NCBI GenBank assembly: GCA_041390365.1
Contig: JAWKQB010000001.1
Coordinates: forward strand, 868,001-932,000
Direction of reading: 5' to 3'
Source: Syntrophotaleaceae bacterium
GTDB lineage: Bacteria > Desulfobacterota > Desulfuromonadia > Desulfuromonadales > Syntrophotaleaceae
DNA length: 64,000 nucleotides
The notes below the pieces were generated by a model. It saw only the letters and a program-made list of their open reading frames with translations, ran no database searches and had not been told where the DNA came from. The translations under genes and the position numbers were made by a program. Every line of letters starts with the position of its first letter. The stretch's first letter is position 1. Shown in pieces: positions 44,716-53,538 of this stretch.

Positions 44716-45533
44716 TCGGCAATCAGGTGGATTTTCGCAGAGTTCGCCGGCAGTTTTCCGGCAGTGCCGGCAGTTACGACCATCACGCCGAGGTGCAGAA
44801 GGCGGTTGTTGAAAGATTGGCATCCATGATCGCGGCACAGGGACCACCGGCCGGACCGGTCGTCGATATCGGCACCGGCACGGGTCTGCTGGCGGCTCGC
44901 CTCAATAACACATGGCCCCAGGTTTCCCTGATACTGTCCGACCTGTCTCACGACATGACCCGATCAGCCTGTGAACGAGTGGGATGCGGCAACGGGACGG
45001 ATGCCGATTGCCAGACCCTGCCGTTCGCCACGGCGAGTATCGGTCTGGTCGCCTCCTCTTCGGTCTTTCAATGGCTCGAGGACCTTCGGCCGGCTTTCAT
45101 TGAAATTGCCCGAGTTCTCAAGCCAGGCGGCAGGTTCGCCTTTGCCCTGTTCGGTTCAGGGACTTTGTGCGAATTGCAGTATTCCTACCGTGTCGCAGCA
45201 AGTGAAGCGGGTCGGCAGGTTTGTCATTTGCATACCTTCCCCGATGCTGAAATTGTCCTATCGGCGATGCGGGAGGCCGGATTCGAACATCCTGAACTGC
45301 ACCAGGAGACGCTGGTGGAGTATCATGGAGAGGTGACCGAACTGCTCAGAAGTCTGAAGAACATCGGTGCTGCAAATGCCAGCCCCTTACGGCCGCGGGG
45401 ACTGGCATCACGAAGGATCATGCACAGGATGATGGCCCGCTATCGACAGCAATATGCAGGCGAACGAGGCATCCCGGCGACGTACGAGGTTATTTACGGG
45501 TTCGGGGTAAAATCGGTGAGGAGTGAGGAGTGA
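44712..45533 (+). CDS. bioC: Malonyl-ACP O-methyltransferase BioC
   Basis: 273-residue SAM-dependent methyltransferase that methylates malonyl-ACP to start pimelate synthesis by the fatty-acid route. The SAM site is VVDIGTGTGLLAARL, and the start VDFRRVRRQFSGSAGSYDHH is characteristic of BioC. The ATG at 44712 overlaps the bioH stop. The C-terminal codons (VRSEE) fall in the start of a GAGGAGT tandem array, so the end of the protein may have been altered by the repeat. Confidence 0.93.
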   Translation: MIGNQVDFRRVRRQFSGSAGSYDHHAEVQKAVVERLASMIAAQGPPAGPVVDIGTGTGLLAARLNNTWPQVSLILSDLSHDMTRSACERVGCGNGTDADCQTLPFATASIGLVASSSVFQWLEDLRPAFIEIARVLKPGGRFAFALFGSGTLCELQYSYRVAASEAGRQVCHLHTFPDAEIVLSAMREAGFEHPELHQETLVEYHGEVTELLRSLKNIGAANASPLRPRGLASRRIMHRMMARYRQQYAGERGIPATYEVIYGFGVKSVRSEE

Positions 45534-45612
45534 GGAGTGAGGAGTGAGGAGTGAGGATTAGATTAGGCTAAGTGCCCTGAGCCCTTAGCCATGAGCCATG
45601 AGCCATGAGCTA
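45518..45612. repeat. Period-7 tandem arrays (GAGGAGT and CCATGAG)
   Basis: GAGGAGT occurs five times from 45518 to 45552 and then decays; from 45575 ccctgag, cccttag and three copies of ccatgag follow, still in a period of seven. The array starts inside the last codons of bioC and fills the gap to the convergent rlmI-type gene. Confidence 0.92.
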
Positions 45613-45626
45613 GCGAGTTTTGCGAG

Positions 45627-46802
45627 CTAAACTGCCTGCAGAACGATGCACTTGAGATATTCGGTTTCCGGGCAGTTGAGCAGGACCGGGTGATCGTAGG
45701 CCTGGCCACGGGTCTCCATAAGCCGGAACGGGCGGCCGGCCTGGCGCGCAGCGGTTGTCAGGGTGTGGAGGAAGGTTTCCCGATCGAGATGATGCGAGCA
45801 GGAGCAGGTGAAGAGATAGCCGCCCGGTTCCAGAAGTTCCATGGCACGGCGATTGATGGTCAGATAGCCTCGAATCGCTTCCTGAATGCGCTTCTTGTTC
45901 TTGACGAAAGCGGGCGGATCGAGGATGACCGTTCCATAGCGTTCACCGGAATGCTGCAGCTCCTTCAGCAGTTCAAAGACGTCGGCCTGGAGAAAGGAGC
46001 ATACGGTTTCCTGGAAATTCAGGCGGGCGTTCATCCCGGCCAGATCGACAGCCCCCCGGGAAATATCGACACCGGTGACCTCACGAGCACCGAACCGGGC
46101 GGCGTGAATCGACCAGCTGCCCGAATAGCAGAAAAGGTCGAGAACCCTGCGATTTTCCACCCGCCCCTTGAGCGCCTGGTGATTTTCCTTCTGATCGAGG
46201 AAATGGCCGGTTTTCTGTCCATGAAGGACGTCCACATGAAAACGCAGTCCGTGTTCGGTGATGATCAGGGGGTCGGGCAGTTCGCCCTGAAGGACTTCCA
46301 CTTCTTGGGGAAGTCCTTCCAGTTCCCGCACCGCGACGTTATTGCGGGCGACAATGGCCTCCGGCTGGAAGACTTCGTTAAGGCCGGCCAGGATGGCTTC
46401 CCTGCGTTGTTCCATGCCGAGGGTCAAAAACTGGACGACCAGCACCTGATTGTAGCGATCGACGACCAGGCCGGGCAGTCCGTCCGCTTCGCCGTAGACC
46501 AGGCGCACTGCGGCCCGGTTGCCGTAGAGGCTGTTCCGATAGTCGGCGGCTTTCTGCAGGCGTGTCCGGAAAAATTCCGGGCTGTCGATCGTTTCGCCGG
46601 GTTCGCCCAGGAGTCGGGCGGCGATCAGGGACCGGGGATTGTAATAGCCGACGCCGAAGACCTCCCCCGAGGCACTGCGGATCTGCACGGCATCCCCCGG
46701 TTCGACCTGCCCATCGATCCTGTCGATTTCGTTGCTGAAAATCCAGGGATGGCCGCTGCGGATCCGTCGATCGTGGCCCTGTCGAAGAAAAAGCTGCTTC
46801 AT
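45627..46802 (-). CDS. rlmI: Class I SAM-dependent rRNA methyltransferase, RlmI-like
   Basis: 391-residue enzyme. The N-terminal PUA domain (RQGHDRRIRSGHPWIFSNEI) is followed by a methyltransferase domain with SAM motif VLDLFCYSGSWSIHAARFGA, VTGVDISRGAVDLA, the catalytic ILDPPAFVKNKK and Cys motif FTCSCSHHLD. This arrangement matches RlmI, which makes m5C1962 in 23S rRNA. The gene overlaps the upstream ArsR gene by four bases. Confidence 0.9.
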   Translation of the reverse strand: MKQLFLRQGHDRRIRSGHPWIFSNEIDRIDGQVEPGDAVQIRSASGEVFGVGYYNPRSLIAARLLGEPGETIDSPEFFRTRLQKAADYRNSLYGNRAAVRLVYGEADGLPGLVVDRYNQVLVVQFLTLGMEQRREAILAGLNEVFQPEAIVARNNVAVRELEGLPQEVEVLQGELPDPLIITEHGLRFHVDVLHGQKTGHFLDQKENHQALKGRVENRRVLDLFCYSGSWSIHAARFGAREVTGVDISRGAVDLAGMNARLNFQETVCSFLQADVFELLKELQHSGERYGTVILDPPAFVKNKKRIQEAIRGYLTINRRAMELLEPGGYLFTCSCSHHLDRETFLHTLTTAARQAGRPFRLMETRGQAYDHPVLLNCPETEYLKCIVLQAV

Positions 46803-47101
46803 GACCGGGTCAGGTTCACGAACAGGGCCTCGATAATCCGGCGGGCTCGGACGGAGACAACTGAATAGTAAACCTCTACCCCGTTGCGTCGTCCTTCAAT
46901 TATGCCTTTGTTTTTCAGGAGGGCCAGGTGTTGAGAGACCGTAGCCTGCGGCAGATCAAGACATTCCCAGATTTTTTTGACATTGCAGGATTCGGAGAGG
47001 AGACCGGCCACGATTTTGAGCCGGACCGGATGACCCAGAACTTTCAGGATATCGGCTTCCCGTTCGTAGCTTTTACTTTTGTCGAAGGTCGAGTTTTCCA
47101 T
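46799..47101 (-). CDS. ArsR family transcriptional regulator
   Basis: 100-residue winged-helix repressor. Helix-turn-helix LGHPVRLKIVAGLLSESCNV and recognition helix DLPQATVSQHLALLKNKGII are typical. Only one Cys lies in the usual metal-sensing loop (ESCNVKKIW), so the classic arsenic/cadmium site is not complete. It is co-transcribed with the rlmI-like gene (ATGA overlap) and divergent from the DUF3108 gene. Confidence 0.92.
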   Translation of the reverse strand: MENSTFDKSKSYEREADILKVLGHPVRLKIVAGLLSESCNVKKIWECLDLPQATVSQHLALLKNKGIIEGRRNGVEVYYSVVSVRARRIIEALFVNLTRS

Positions 47102-47139
47102 TTTCGTCCCTTGTTGGGGCGCTTGTTGTTGAATAGGGA

Positions 47140-47168
47140 ATCTTATGGTTCAGCGTTGTTGTTGTCAA
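47140..47168 (-). promoter_or_regulatory. Predicted sigma-70 promoter of the arsR-type gene
   Basis: On the minus strand TTGACA (47168-47163) and TAAGAT (47145-47140) are 17 bases apart. Transcription would start near 47133, 32 bases before the gene. Confidence 0.7.
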
Positions 47169-47233
47169 GAGAATTGGTTTAATAATGCGGATCTGTCCAT
47201 AATTCTGGTTTTTTCAAGGATAGGAAGGTGCCG

Positions 47234-48079
47234 ATGAGAGCGCTCTTTTCGAATCGTTGGTTTCAGCGCAGGTCGCTGATTGTCCTTGCCCTGGTCTGCA
47301 GCTGTTATGCTGTCGGATGGAGAGGGGCAAGAGCTGAGTCGCCCACGACAATAGCTCGGGTGCCGGTGCCGATGGAGGAGAATCTTTCCTACGACATCTC
47401 CTTCCTCTGGTTTGACAGGCTGGCCGAAGCCAACCTCTCCTTTACCGCCGGACCGAAACCGGGACTCTGGCAATCCGAGCTGGAAGCCAAGACCCTTGGA
47501 GTCGCGGCCTGGCTGACCCGGGACCGCATCCAGCGGTACGGCTCCGTGATGGATTTCGACCCGCAGGGCCGGCTGAGGTCGCTGCGCTATGATGCCGATA
47601 TCATCAAAACCAAGGAGGGGAGGCGCCACAGCCGCCTGAAAAGCTATCTGTTCGATCATCAGAAGGGTCGCATTCTGCAGCAGGTCACCAGAAACGGCAA
47701 AACCAAACCTCCGGAAAGTATGACCATGCCCAAAGAGATTCCCAATGATATTTTGACCGCCTTCTACAATTTCCGGCGGGGGGTTTATGGTGAATTGAAA
47801 GCGGGCGGACACTATCGGATCCCCACTCTGGGCAAGGGAGAACGATCGGACATTTTTGTCGATATTTATGAGGATGACCAGCGCCCCGCCGGCCGCGGTT
47901 TTCCAAAAGGGGGACTGCTGGCAAAGGTCAGGCTCGATCCGGAGGTCTTCGATACGGGTCAGGGGGTGCTGTATATCTGGTTTGACAATCAGCGTCGACC
48001 GGCCCTGGTCCTCGTCGAGGACGTGGTCGGGCTGGGGAATGTGCGCTGCATTCTGCGGGAAGGGGAGAGGCCGTCTTGA
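47234..48079 (+). CDS. DUF3108 domain-containing exported protein
   Basis: 281-residue protein with a signal peptide (RSLIVLALVCSCYAVGWRGA, cleaved near ARA) and a DUF3108-type domain: ENLSYDISFLWFDRLAEANL, KTKEGRRHSRLKSYLFDHQK and PNDILTAFYNFRRG. The function of the family is not known; it is periplasmic or outer-membrane associated. The ATG at 47234 follows AGGAAG with good spacing. It overlaps the pyrophosphatase gene by four bases. Confidence 0.85.
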   Translation: MRALFSNRWFQRRSLIVLALVCSCYAVGWRGARAESPTTIARVPVPMEENLSYDISFLWFDRLAEANLSFTAGPKPGLWQSELEAKTLGVAAWLTRDRIQRYGSVMDFDPQGRLRSLRYDADIIKTKEGRRHSRLKSYLFDHQKGRILQQVTRNGKTKPPESMTMPKEIPNDILTAFYNFRRGVYGELKAGGHYRIPTLGKGERSDIFVDIYEDDQRPAGRGFPKGGLLAKVRLDPEVFDTGQGVLYIWFDNQRRPALVLVEDVVGLGNVRCILREGERPS

Positions 48080-49725
48080 ACAGAGAAACCGTTTACGTCA
48101 TTGGACACCGGAATCCGGACACCGATTCCATCTGCAGCGCCATCGCCTACGCCGAACTGCTGCGTCATCAGGGCCGTTCGGGCGTCTGCGCAGCCCGGGC
48201 CGGGACTCTCAACCGTCAGACGGAGTTCGTGCTGGACCGGCTCGGCGTGTCGGCGCCTGTTTTGCTGACCGATGTGTCTCCCCGGGTCAGAGACGTGGTC
48301 CGGATGCCCGCCGTCACCATCGACGGGGAAGCGCCGCTGGCCCATGCCCTGGAGCTTCTGCACCAGCACGACATCCGCATGCTGCCGGTGGTGGATCCGG
48401 AGGGGTTGCCCCAGGGCCTGCTGTTTCTGAAACGGGCGGCTGAAAAATTCCTGATCCCCGGACAGACGGAGAATCTGCGCAGGGTGCTGACGTCACCTGA
48501 AGCTCTGACCCGCTGCCTGCGGGCAGATGTGCTGCATCAGATTGATGCCGGCGAACCCGAAGAACTGGAACTCTACGTCGGAGCCATGGCTTTCGAAACC
48601 TTCCAGGACAAACTCACCGGCCTCGATCCGCGCCGTCTCCTCGTGGTGACGGGAGATCGTGACGATGTGCTGCGCCACGCCGTTACCCTTGGAGTCCGGA
48701 TTCTGGTGATTACCGGCAATCCGGTTATCCACGACGATCTGCTGGCCGAAGCCAGACGCCATCGGGTCACCCTTCTGCGCACCGCATTCGATACCGCCAA
48801 CAGCGCCTGGCTGATTCGATTGTCGACGCCGGTTCACTGCCTGATGGAACAGGATGCGCCCACCGTCGGTATGAACGACTCTCTGGATCATCTGCGCCTG
48901 AAGCTTCTTCATGGGAATGTTCCGGGCATGATGGTCCTCAACGGCAGCGGCAAGGTGGCCGCAGTCGCCACCAAGAGCAGCCTGCTGGTCGAATCGCCGG
49001 TCAAGCTGGTGCTTGTCGACCATAACGAACTGTCGCAGGCCGTGGCGGGCGCCGACCGGGTAGAGATACTGGAAGTGGTCGATCACCACCGGCTGGGTAA
49101 TTTTCACACCGATGCACCGATCCGTTTCGTCAACCAGCCGGTCGGCAGTACCTGCTCCGTGGTTGCAGGCCTCTATCGCCAGGCAGGTCTCGACCCCGAT
49201 CCGGTTGGGGCCGGCTTGCTGCTGGCCGGGCTGCTGTCGGATACGGTCATCCTGAAATCCCCGACCACCACCGATATCGATCGTGAACTGGCCGGATGGC
49301 TCGGCCGCCTGGCGAACCTCGATATCCAGGAATTCGGCCGCAGCATGTTTGCGGCCGGCAGCGCCCTGAGCGCCTATTCCACAGTCAAGGATCTGCTCCT
49401 GGCCGATTTCAAGGAATATCAGGCCGGCAACCGGCTATTCGGCGTCGGCCAGGTCGAAGTGGTCGGTTTCGAGGAATTCTACCGGGTCAAGGAGAAAATT
49501 GCCGAAGAGCTGTCCGCCCTGCGCAGCAGCCGGAAAATGACCGCAGCAGGCCTGCTGGTGACGGACATCGTTCACGAAACCAGTCTGCTGCTGGCGGACG
49601 GCGAGGCGGAACTGCCGTATCTGATCGGCTATCCCGAATGCGAGCCCGGGCTTTACGAGCTGAAGGGGGTTCTGTCTCGGAAAAAACAGCTTGTCCCCCA
49701 TCTGTTGAAGGTATTGAAAGGATAA
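48076..49725 (+). CDS. ppaC: Manganese-dependent inorganic pyrophosphatase with CBS and DRTGG domains
   Basis: 549-residue family II pyrophosphatase of the CBS type. The catalytic DHH core is split: the N-terminal GHRNPDTDSICSAIAYAELL and, after the regulatory insert, VEILEVVDHHRLGNF and the DHHA2 domain. The insert (about residues 65-300) holds CBS repeats (EAPLAHALELLHQHDIRMLP) and a DRTGG domain; CBS-PPases are allosterically controlled by adenine nucleotides. The start is TTG at 48076, overlapping the previous stop, with GGGGAGAGG upstream. Confidence 0.93.
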   Translation: MNRETVYVIGHRNPDTDSICSAIAYAELLRHQGRSGVCAARAGTLNRQTEFVLDRLGVSAPVLLTDVSPRVRDVVRMPAVTIDGEAPLAHALELLHQHDIRMLPVVDPEGLPQGLLFLKRAAEKFLIPGQTENLRRVLTSPEALTRCLRADVLHQIDAGEPEELELYVGAMAFETFQDKLTGLDPRRLLVVTGDRDDVLRHAVTLGVRILVITGNPVIHDDLLAEARRHRVTLLRTAFDTANSAWLIRLSTPVHCLMEQDAPTVGMNDSLDHLRLKLLHGNVPGMMVLNGSGKVAAVATKSSLLVESPVKLVLVDHNELSQAVAGADRVEILEVVDHHRLGNFHTDAPIRFVNQPVGSTCSVVAGLYRQAGLDPDPVGAGLLLAGLLSDTVILKSPTTTDIDRELAGWLGRLANLDIQEFGRSMFAAGSALSAYSTVKDLLLADFKEYQAGNRLFGVGQVEVVGFEEFYRVKEKIAEELSALRSSRKMTAAGLLVTDIVHETSLLLADGEAELPYLIGYPECEPGLYELKGVLSRKKQLVPHLLKVLKG

Positions 49726-49741
49726 ATCGATAAAATCTTTC

Positions 49742-49776
49742 AATCGAAATCGAAATCGAAATCGAAATCGAAATCG
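49742..49776. repeat. Hexamer array (AATCGA)5.8
   Basis: Five full units of AATCGA and a partial sixth lie 16 bases after the pyrophosphatase stop. The same hexamer occurs in the ftsE-ftsX spacer at 30792-30915. Confidence 0.95.
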
Positions 49777-50130
49777 GAAGTTTGCCTGTCTTCAGGTTTT
49801 TGCCTTTCAAACAGCAGCCTCTTAACGTCCGGTTGGAAAGAGGCTCATCCGGCCGTGCACAACGACTCTCTCGCAGGAGCGAAAAAGCGGGCAGAAACAT
49901 CCGCAGATGGCCCTTTCCAGTTCCGCTAGTTGCCAGCAGCCCGCTGCTGCCCACTGCAAGTGCAAGGCCGTTTCTTTGGTGACTTTCTTTTCGGCCTTGA
50001 AAAGAAAGTCACCCGGCTGCCGGCCGGGACCGGCGAAGTTGATTTCGTTTTTCGGATTGAGTCAACACCAAAGTCGCCGGGACTCGCCCCGGCAGGCGAC
50101 CTCCTTTTTGTAGGAACTCTTCCTTATCCC
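49777..50130. repeat. Palindromic repeat element, copy 1, and surrounding non-coding DNA
   Basis: There is no gene here. A perfect 14-base inverted repeat, GTGACTTTCTTTTC (49979-49992) and GAAAAGAAAGTCAC (49999-50012), lies upstream of CAACACC, a GC-rich palindrome (GCCGGGACTCGCCCCGGC) and CGACCTCCTTTTT (to about 50118). The CAACACC-palindrome-CGACCT part is repeated in degenerate form near 57667. Confidence 0.75.
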
Positions 50131-52269
50131 TCACTCCCGCCGTTCCAGCAGCTCCACCAGTTCCTCAACGCTCTGCACCGGCGGCAGGCAGGTCTGCCCG
50201 CGGCAGATATAAGCTGCGGTGCGGCCGTTTATAGCCCCCTTGCCCTCTACCAGAGGCGCATATTTTGCCAGGTCCTCCGCACCGGGACCGTTTTTCAAAA
50301 CCAGGGTTCGCGGCAGAAAACGGGACCGCAGGGCTCTCAGCATATCTTCGACGATTTCCGGATTTTCACCGGGAGCCAGCACCACCACCTGGCGGGGGCC
50401 GAGGGCATAATCGAGAGCTGTGCGCAGCAGGGAGGTCCTGGTCGGGTAGCGTGCGGCATGGGGGAGGCTCGCCTTGACGACCTCTTCGCCGCGCTTTTCC
50501 ATGGCCCGGTCGCCGGTCAGTCGTCCCAGGCGCAGCAGGTTGTAGGCTGCAGCCGAATTGCCGGCCGGAACAGCGCCGTCCAAGATGGTGCGATGCCGGA
50601 CCAGAACCTGTTCGGCGTCTTCCGCAGTGTCGTAGTAATGGCCTTTACCGTCGCTGAAAACCGCTTCCATATCCCTGGTCAACTCCAGGGCGGCCTTGAG
50701 ATAGCGGGTTTCGAATCCGGCCTGGTAAATTTCGCATAATCCCCAACAGAAAAAGGCGTAATCTTCGAGGAAGGCGGGCACGGCCGCTTCTCCCTCGCGA
50801 TAGCGGCGCAGCAGTCGGCCATTGGGATCGCGCATCCGGTCGAGAATGAAATCGGCCGCTTTCGTGGCCTGCTGCAAATGCCCGGGATCGTCAAGAACGG
50901 CTGATCCCCTCGCCAGAGCGGCGATAGTCAATCCGTTCCAGGCAGTCAGGACCTTGTCATCCCGATGGGGCCGTATCCGCTGCTGCCTGGCGGCAAACAA
51001 TTTTTGCCGGCCAAGGGCCAAAACATCCCCCAGTCTTTGCGGTTCGATGCCGAAGTAGGCTGCCCACTGGTTGACATCCATCTCCAGACGAAGAATATTC
51101 TTTCCGTCGAAGTTCCCTTCCCAGGAAACCTCGTAACAGTGGCCGAAAACCGTGCCGTGCTCGACCCCCAGAACCTCCTGCAGCTGATCGAGTGTCCAGA
51201 GGTAGAAGGCACCTTCCTCCCCTTCCGTATCGGCATCTTCCCCACTGCAGAAGGCTCCGTCTTCCCGCAGCAGATCCCGCGTAACGTATTCGAGGACCTC
51301 CTCGGCCATGGTGCGGAAAAAACGGTCTCCACTGGCCTGCAGGGCTTCCAGGGAGGCCAGGATCAGCAGGGCCTGATCGTAGAGCATCTTTTCGAAATGC
51401 GGCACCCGCCAGAAGCGGTCCACCGAATAGCGATGGACGCCGAAGCCGATCTGGTCGTAAATTCCTCCAAGGCGGATATGTTGCAGTGTGCGCAGGGCCA
51501 TGGCATGGGCGTTTTCGAGGTTCAATCGATCCCACAGGCGCAGCAGCAGGGAGACATTGTGGGGCAGGGGGAACTTGGGGGCTTCACCGAATCCGCCCCG
51601 GTCCTTGTCGAAGGTTTCAAAAAAGCTGTTGTAGGAGATGATCAGGGGTTCGTCCACCAGGGCAGCCTGGGCCTCAACGGCTGTTTCGGAAAGTTGGGTG
51701 AGGGAGGAGGTCACCTGTTCGCTGGTTTGGAGAAGGTCCTCCCGATTGTCCTTCCACAGGCCGCTGATGCGTTCAATGACCTCGATGATGCCCGCCTTTC
51801 CGTCCTGGTTTTCCCTGGGAAGGTAGGTGGCTGCAAAAAAAGGCTTTTTGTCGGGAGTCAAAAAGATATTCAGGGGCCAGCCGGCGGTGCCGGTCAGCAC
51901 CTGGGTCGCTGCCATGTAAATGTTGTCCAGGTCGGGCCGCTCTTCACGATCGACCTTGATGGAGACGATATGACGATTGAGGGTTTTTCCGACTTCAGGA
52001 TCCTGAAAGGATTCCTCTTCCATGACGTGGCACCAGTGGCAGGTGGAATAGCCGATGGAGACCAGAACCGGTTTGTCTTCCCGGCGGGCCTTTTCGAAGG
52101 CCTCCTCGCCCCAGGGAAACCAGTCGACGGGATTGGTGGCATGCTGCAGCAGGTAGGGGCTCTTTTCAAATATCAGCCGATTGTATTCATCCCCTCCGTC
52201 CGGGGGCAGTTTGCTCGTGTCGATGGCGGAGAGGCGATTCACGATTTCCTGGCGTTCCAGATGATTCAT
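50131..52269 (-). CDS. Thioredoxin domain-containing protein (DUF255, YyaL-like)
   Basis: 712-residue protein of the YyaL/SPATA20 family: an N-terminal thioredoxin-like domain with a CHWC site (SIGYSTCHWCHVMEEESFQD, near residues 70-90) and a long alpha/alpha toroid (six-hairpin-like) domain (GGFGEAPKFPLPHNVSLLLR; HFEKMLYDQALLI; AWNGLTIAALARGSAVL). The function is unproven. It stands alone on the minus strand. The start NHLERQEIVN follows AAAGGAGG. Confidence 0.93.
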   Translation of the reverse strand: MNHLERQEIVNRLSAIDTSKLPPDGGDEYNRLIFEKSPYLLQHATNPVDWFPWGEEAFEKARREDKPVLVSIGYSTCHWCHVMEEESFQDPEVGKTLNRHIVSIKVDREERPDLDNIYMAATQVLTGTAGWPLNIFLTPDKKPFFAATYLPRENQDGKAGIIEVIERISGLWKDNREDLLQTSEQVTSSLTQLSETAVEAQAALVDEPLIISYNSFFETFDKDRGGFGEAPKFPLPHNVSLLLRLWDRLNLENAHAMALRTLQHIRLGGIYDQIGFGVHRYSVDRFWRVPHFEKMLYDQALLILASLEALQASGDRFFRTMAEEVLEYVTRDLLREDGAFCSGEDADTEGEEGAFYLWTLDQLQEVLGVEHGTVFGHCYEVSWEGNFDGKNILRLEMDVNQWAAYFGIEPQRLGDVLALGRQKLFAARQQRIRPHRDDKVLTAWNGLTIAALARGSAVLDDPGHLQQATKAADFILDRMRDPNGRLLRRYREGEAAVPAFLEDYAFFCWGLCEIYQAGFETRYLKAALELTRDMEAVFSDGKGHYYDTAEDAEQVLVRHRTILDGAVPAGNSAAAYNLLRLGRLTGDRAMEKRGEEVVKASLPHAARYPTRTSLLRTALDYALGPRQVVVLAPGENPEIVEDMLRALRSRFLPRTLVLKNGPGAEDLAKYAPLVEGKGAINGRTAAYICRGQTCLPPVQSVEELVELLERRE

Positions 52270-52374
52270 GAAGCCTCCTTTTAGCTGAAAACCCTAAAAA
52301 TCCGGGATAATTAATGATTCGATGGTTTTATGATATCAGATGCCACCCACTGCGGCAAACGGCCCCAAAAAATC

Positions 52375-52421
52375 GGTCCCTGGTCCAGGATCTAAAGACC
52401 AAGGACCAGAGACCAGAGGCT
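52375..52421. repeat. Degenerate period-7 array (GGACCAG type)
   Basis: From 52375 the sequence reads in steps of seven as ggtccct, ggtccag, gatctaa, agaccaa, ggaccag, agaccag. It lies between the start of the DUF255 gene and the end of the kamA-like gene. Confidence 0.75.
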
Positions 52422-52450
52422 GTTTATGGACCGCCTTTACAGAACGTTTT

Positions 52451-53530
52451 TTACCATCCCCACACTTGCCTCTCGCCTTCCTCCTCCTTGGGCATGGCGT
52501 TGGCGTAGCTGAAATTGCGGCCCTGGTAGTTTTTCAGCAGCACCTCGCTGCCGAGCGACTGCAGATATTCGGGCAAAAGGGGTATCTTGCCCCCTCCACC
52601 AGGGGCGTCGATAACGTAGGCCGGCACCGCCATGCCCGAGGTATGGCCGCGCAGGGCGCGGATCATGTCCAGCCCCTCCTCGACAGTGGTGCGGAAGTGT
52701 TCCGTACCCAGCACAAGGTCCGCCTGATAGAGGTAATAGGGTTTCACCCGGATGGCGAGCAGCTTCTGCATCAACCGGCGCATGACCAGCGGGTCGTCAT
52801 TGACCCCCCGCAGCAGCACCGTCTGGTTGCCAAGCGGGATCCCCGCGTCGGCCAATCTGGAGATCGCCCTGGATGAAGCGGGCGTGATTTCATCCGGATG
52901 GTTGAAGTGGGTGTTGAGATACAAAGGATGGTAACGATGCAGCATTCTCACCAGGGCCGGCGTAATCCTCTGCGGGAGCACCACCGGGATGCGGGATCCG
53001 ATGCGGATGATCTCCACCGAGGGTATGGAACGCAGTTCCTTGAGAATGGCCTCCAGTCGGTCGTTGTCGAGCAGCAGGGGATCTCCGCCGGAAAGGATCA
53101 CGTCGCGGATTTCCGGATGCCGGCGGATGTAGTCAAGACCTCCGGCGATGGTGTCGCGGGTAATCTGCATCTGCTCCTTGCCCACCTTGCGCTTGCGCGT
53201 GCAGAACCGGCAATACATGGCGCACTCGGAACAGACCATGAAGAGCGCACGGTCCGGGTAACGGTGCACCAGGTTCGGCACGGGGCTCTGGTTCTCCTCG
53301 TCAAGAGGATCGGCACAGCAGGAACCTTGCTGAAGTTCTTCAGTTGAAGGAACAGCCTGGCGCCAGATGGGGTCGCCCACTGAGCCGATCAGGCTCAGGT
53401 AATACGGGGTCACCCGCATGGGATAGCGCTGCACGACCTCTTGCAGAGGTCTTGGATCGATGCCGAAACGGCGGGTCAGTTTGGACGGAGAGGTGATACT
53501 TTCCTGCAGCATTTTTTGCCAGGTTTCCAT
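52451..53530 (-). CDS. KamA-family radical SAM aminomutase-like protein
   Basis: 359-residue protein related to AblA but shorter. The radical SAM site is CSECAMYCRFCTRKRKVG (C-x3-C-x2-C), the SAM loop is VILSGGDPLLL, and the PLP region is DAPGGGGKIPLLPEY. The C-terminal zinc Cys group of AblA is absent. It would catalyse a 2,3-amino shift on lysine or another amino acid; the substrate is unknown. It is preceded by a GNAT remnant and an ATP-grasp ligase in one run, a setting different from the ablAB osmolyte operon. Confidence 0.88.
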   Translation of the reverse strand: METWQKMLQESITSPSKLTRRFGIDPRPLQEVVQRYPMRVTPYYLSLIGSVGDPIWRQAVPSTEELQQGSCCADPLDEENQSPVPNLVHRYPDRALFMVCSECAMYCRFCTRKRKVGKEQMQITRDTIAGGLDYIRRHPEIRDVILSGGDPLLLDNDRLEAILKELRSIPSVEIIRIGSRIPVVLPQRITPALVRMLHRYHPLYLNTHFNHPDEITPASSRAISRLADAGIPLGNQTVLLRGVNDDPLVMRRLMQKLLAIRVKPYYLYQADLVLGTEHFRTTVEEGLDMIRALRGHTSGMAVPAYVIDAPGGGGKIPLLPEYLQSLGSEVLLKNYQGRNFSYANAMPKEEEGERQVWGW

Positions 53531-53538
53531 GGTCCTGT

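Noticed and set aside
45518..45612. Possible CRISPR array from the repeated units
   Set aside because: The repeats are 7 bases long and directly adjacent without spacers, and no cas gene is in the window.
50965..52284. 439-residue open frame antisense to the DUF255 gene
   Set aside because: The minus-strand gene has the CHWC thioredoxin site and a good start, so this plus-strand frame is a shadow.
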